Positions 5,837-7,267 of a stretch of 7,267 bases of DNA are shown piece by piece (positions within the stretch are counted from its first letter, which is position 1; each line of letters starts with the position of its first letter). Below the pieces are notes generated by a model, which was not told the origin of the DNA, ran no database searches, and saw only the letters and a list, made by a program, of their open reading frames with translations. The position numbers were made by a program, and so were the translations under genes. The DNA is from Actinomycetes bacterium (GTDB taxonomy: Bacteria > Actinomycetota > Acidimicrobiia > Acidimicrobiales > RAAP-2). The stretch is from NCBI GenBank assembly GCA_021850345.1, contig JAJZMN010000089.1:1-7267 (forward strand), given 5' to 3'.

Positions 5837-6904
5837 TCAGGGTGTGGGCTCCCAGGGCGTCGGGGGGAGCCCCTTCATCTGGTCGGCGACCTGTCGGGCG
5901 TACCAGGCTCGGAAGCGGCGCAAGCGCGGCGATGACTCCAGCGTGAGCAGCTCACCTTGGACGCAGTAGCGGTCGACCTCGTCCAGCCAGTCAGCGAGGC
6001 CGAGGAGCGCCTCCCAGCCGTGACGTGGGACGGCCACGTGGATGTCCAGCGTCTCGCGTCCAGTGCTGATCGCCTCTTCCACCTGCTCGCGCAGGCTGTC
6101 GCTCGTGGGAGAGAACGCCTCGCGCACCTCGTGCGCCAACTCGAGGAGGCGCCGGGGGACTTCCGAACCTGCCGAGGCCGCCGAGCCTGCCGAGGCCGCC
6201 GAGCCTGCCGAGCCGGCCGACTGCACGATGAGCGTCAGCTCGCGGACGATCGCATCGTTGTGCTGTTCGGCTTCGAGGTACACGTCGAGAGGAAGAGCGA
6301 GCACCTGCACGTCCACCATGCCGGCATCCTCGCGTCCTTCGATCGGTGCGTCGCGCCCGGAAACAGGTACGTGCGGCGCCGTGCCGCCGGCATGCACTTC
6401 TCTTCGCGAGAGGGGCGCGACGCCCTCGAGCTCTTCGAGCTCTTCGGGGGGAACGGCTCTGGCTGATGCGAGATCGAGCGGCGGCACCACACGCGTCGAC
6501 GGGCTCACCGTGAACCACACCGTCTTTCCGCCACTCCCTCCGTCGTCGCGCTCGACGCCCCAGTCCTCTGCGAGCGAGGCGACCAGGCGCACCCCGCGCC
6601 CGGTCGCGGAGTCCGGGGCGTAGCGCTTCGGGACGGGACCGTTGTGCTGCTGGTCGTGCACGTCGAAGCGCGCACGTGTCCCCTCGACCCGGAAGGTGAC
6701 TGCGATCGCGGTTCGCGCATGGAGCACCGCATTCGTCACGAGCTCGGACACGAGGAGGCGAGCGGTCTCGACCCCCCCTTGCGGCCAGCCGGCGAGCACC
6801 TCGCCGACCCATGCCCGTGCGACCCCGGCGGCGCTCGGCTCGGGCGCGAGGTACAACGGGTTGGGCACCGACGTCCCCGAGCGCGAGCGGCTCATCGCGT
6901 CCAT
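5837..6904 (-). CDS. RsbW-like HATPase regulator with C-terminal domain of unknown function
   Basis: The first half (about 20-135) of this 355-residue protein is a GHKL/HATPase_c domain of the anti-sigma-factor serine-kinase type. The N box is LLVSELVTNAVLHA (50-63; E54, N58). The G1 region DVHDQQHNGPV (81-91) lacks the classical DxGxG but keeps Asp residues, as many actinobacterial relatives do. GRGVRLVASLAEDWGV (102-117) is the G2 region and GKTVWF (126-131) the closing strand. A charged linker leads to a helical C-terminal half (about 197-345), which I recall from other actinobacterial ATP-binding proteins of this type; its function is unknown. An Ala-Gly-Ser repeat (about 229-247) interrupts it. 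The protein may phosphorylate or sequester a regulator such as an anti-anti-sigma factor; no partner is in the window. ATG at 6904 is supported by GAGG eight bases upstream. Confidence 0.82.
   Translation of the reverse strand: MDAMSRSRSGTSVPNPLYLAPEPSAAGVARAWVGEVLAGWPQGGVETARLLVSELVTNAVLHARTAIAVTFRVEGTRARFDVHDQQHNGPVPKRYAPDSATGRGVRLVASLAEDWGVERDDGGSGGKTVWFTVSPSTRVVPPLDLASARAVPPEELEELEGVAPLSRREVHAGGTAPHVPVSGRDAPIEGREDAGMVDVQVLALPLDVYLEAEQHNDAIVRELTLIVQSAGSAGSAASAGSAASAGSEVPRRLLELAHEVREAFSPTSDSLREQVEEAISTGRETLDIHVAVPRHGWEALLGLADWLDEVDRYCVQGELLTLESSPRLRRFRAWYARQVADQMKGLPPTPWEPTP
6163..6216 (-). repeat. Three 18-bp tandem repeats inside the HATPase gene
   Basis: On the plus strand CCGAGCCTGCCGAGGCCG appears at 6181-6198, with a one-base variant at 6163-6180 and a closely similar copy at 6199-6216. 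On the coding strand it gives the Ala-Gly-Ser-rich hexapeptide repeat. The 18-bp unit keeps the frame, so copy number could vary. Confidence 0.85.
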
Positions 6905-6940
6905 GGCGTCATCCTCGTGTCGCGTCGCGCGCCGGATACC

Positions 6941-6975
6941 GGTGCTTCGAGCAGCGATGTGGCCTCGAAGGCGCC
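6941..6975 (-). repeat. Inverted repeat in the HATPase upstream region
   Basis: CTTCGAG (6945-6951) and CTCGAAG (6964-6970) are perfect complements separated by 12 bases. Skipping one bulged G at 6971 lets the stem extend by GGTG/CGCC to about 11 pairs, with one G-U pair. It lies about 37 bp upstream of the HATPase start and could be an operator or a 5' UTR hairpin. Confidence 0.45.
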
Positions 6976-7053
6976 ACCGCTCCCTCCGCGTCGGTCAGCG
7001 GGAGCACGAGGGCGGCCAGTAAGAGTCGGTCGTCACGCGGTCACACATTCTGG

Positions 7054-7069
7054 CAGGTGCCGACAGGTG
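7054..7069 (+). promoter_or_regulatory. Pair of CAGGTG sites one helical turn apart
   Basis: CAGGTG occurs at 7054-7059 and 7064-7069, exactly 10 bp start to start, so both face the same side of the helix. This could be a dimer site for a regulator. With only six bases per copy, chance is not excluded. Confidence 0.25.
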
Positions 7070-7098
7070 AGAGGGGAACCCGACACCGGAAGACCGCT

Positions 7099-7170
7099 CG
7101 ACGGACGGCCCGTGCGCGACGGACGGCCCGTGCGCTCGGGATGGCCCGTGCGCTCGGGATGGCCCGTGCG
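7099..7170 (+). repeat. Four tandem 18-bp repeats in AABB order upstream of a promoter
   Basis: CGACGGACGGCCCGTGCG is present perfectly at 7099-7116 and 7117-7134. CTCGGGATGGCCCGTGCG follows perfectly at 7135-7152 and 7153-7170. All four share the core GGCCCGTGCG. The last copy ends 11 bp before the -10 box at 7182, so it covers the expected -35 region. The tight, spacer-free array is consistent with serial regulator-binding sites, or with a recent minisatellite-type expansion. Confidence 0.85.
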
Positions 7171-7181
7171 CCGCGCGCGCC

Positions 7182-7187
7182 TACACT
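7182..7187 (+). promoter_or_regulatory. Putative -10 box (TACACT) of the right-end gene
   Basis: TACACT matches TANNNT and stands out in GC-rich surroundings. The GTG at 7197 begins ten bases after its last base, so the transcript is probably leaderless or nearly so. No recognisable -35 hexamer is seen; the 18-bp repeats occupy that position. Confidence 0.45.
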
Positions 7188-7196
7188 CGATGTCCC

Positions 7197-7267
7197 GTGC
7201 CCGAGCCCCTCGTCGCGATCGAAGCGATCCCGCAGCGGGATGGCCCGGGCCGCGTCGCTCCCTGCCC
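7197..7267 (+). CDS. N-terminal start of an unidentified protein (partial)
   Basis: From GTG at 7197 the frame is open to the window edge and gives 23 residues beginning MPEPLVAIEAIPQRDGPGR (GTG read as Met). Codon use looks coding for this genome, with G or C at nearly every third position. It is the first possible start in its frame after the stop at 7068-7070, and it sits correctly below the TACACT box for leaderless translation. ATG at 7190 in another frame is also open but gives an Arg/Pro/Ser-rich sequence typical of a wrong frame. Too little is visible to assign a family. Its upstream repeats suggest it is specifically regulated. Confidence 0.5.
   Translation, partial: MPEPLVAIEAIPQRDGPGRVAPC

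Larger units (their letters stand above)
6905..7196. other. Gene-free regulatory region between divergent genes
   Basis: No frame here looks coding; the frame continuous with the right-end gene is open from 7071 but has no start codon before 7197. The region holds a hairpin-forming inverted repeat (6941-6975), a shorter palindrome CCGGATACCGG (6932-6942), two CAGGTG sites (7054-7069), four 18-bp tandem repeats (7099-7170) and a -10 box (7182-7187). It separates the minus-strand HATPase gene from a plus-strand gene starting at 7197. No convincing minus-strand promoter was found; CAGAAT (complement of 7048-7053 region) is only a loose match. Confidence 0.5.

Noticed and set aside
5991..6812. 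273-codon open frame on the minus strand inside the HATPase gene
   Set aside because: It is a shifted-frame, Arg/Ala-rich translation; the frame at 5837-6904 carries the N and G2 boxes.
7099..7170. CRISPR array
   Set aside because: The 18-bp units are directly adjacent with no spacers, and no cas gene is present.
7190..7267. ATG at 7190 as the start of the right-end gene
   Set aside because: It reads an Arg/Pro/Ser-rich frame; the GTG frame at 7197 has better third-position G/C use and a more protein-like composition. The choice is not certain with so few codons.

Overview
This window is high-GC DNA (roughly 70% by eye, G or C at nearly every third codon position, several GTG starts). It looks actinobacterial: there are leaderless-type promoters with TANNNT boxes, an RsbW-like ATP-binding regulator with an actinobacterial-style C-terminal half, and secreted proteins with Thr/Ser/Pro-rich linkers. 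A lineage such as Acidimicrobiia is possible, but the sequence alone does not prove it. No rRNA, tRNA, insertion sequence, integrase or CRISPR array was found.

Layout, left to right. (1) Bases 2-94 hold the last 30 residues of a probable class I SAM methyltransferase. Its stop overlaps (GTGA) the start of a membrane protein (91-825) that looks like a divergent UbiA-type prenyltransferase homologue. (2) A complete class I methyltransferase lies on the minus strand (882 down to 880 is its stop; start at 1659), tail-to-tail with the membrane protein. (3) A roughly 100-bp divergent promoter region carries two 10-bp direct repeats 18 bp apart and a TAGGTT box placed for a leaderless start at 1763. 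(4) A membrane-anchored or secreted alpha/beta hydrolase (1763-3031) has a Ser-Asp-His triad between two Thr/Pro-rich low-complexity segments. (5) After a small GC hairpin comes a compact three-gene set, 3121-5828. It encodes a six-helix ferric-reductase-like flavocytochrome b with FAD/NAD(P) domains, a membrane-tethered FMN-binding protein with an SGAT flavinylation motif, and ApbE, the FAD:protein FMN transferase expected to attach that FMN. (6) Tail-to-tail with ApbE, on the minus strand, is an anti-sigma-factor-type HATPase protein (5837-6904) with a long C-terminal extension. (7) A gene-free stretch (6905-7196) contains a hairpin, a pair of CAGGTG sites one helical turn apart and four perfect tandem 18-bp repeats. 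These run up to a TACACT -10 box and a probable leaderless GTG start at 7197, whose gene leaves the window.

How the genes work together: the best-supported unit is the three-gene redox module. NAD(P)H would be oxidised at the cytoplasmic face, electrons would cross the membrane through two b-type hemes, and a covalently bound FMN on a tethered domain outside would receive them. The final acceptor is not encoded here. The most unusual non-coding structure is the 18-bp repeat array next to the promoter at the right end. The methyltransferase fragment and UbiA-like protein suggest a lipid or quinone-type modification operon extending to the left, but the substrate cannot be read from this window.
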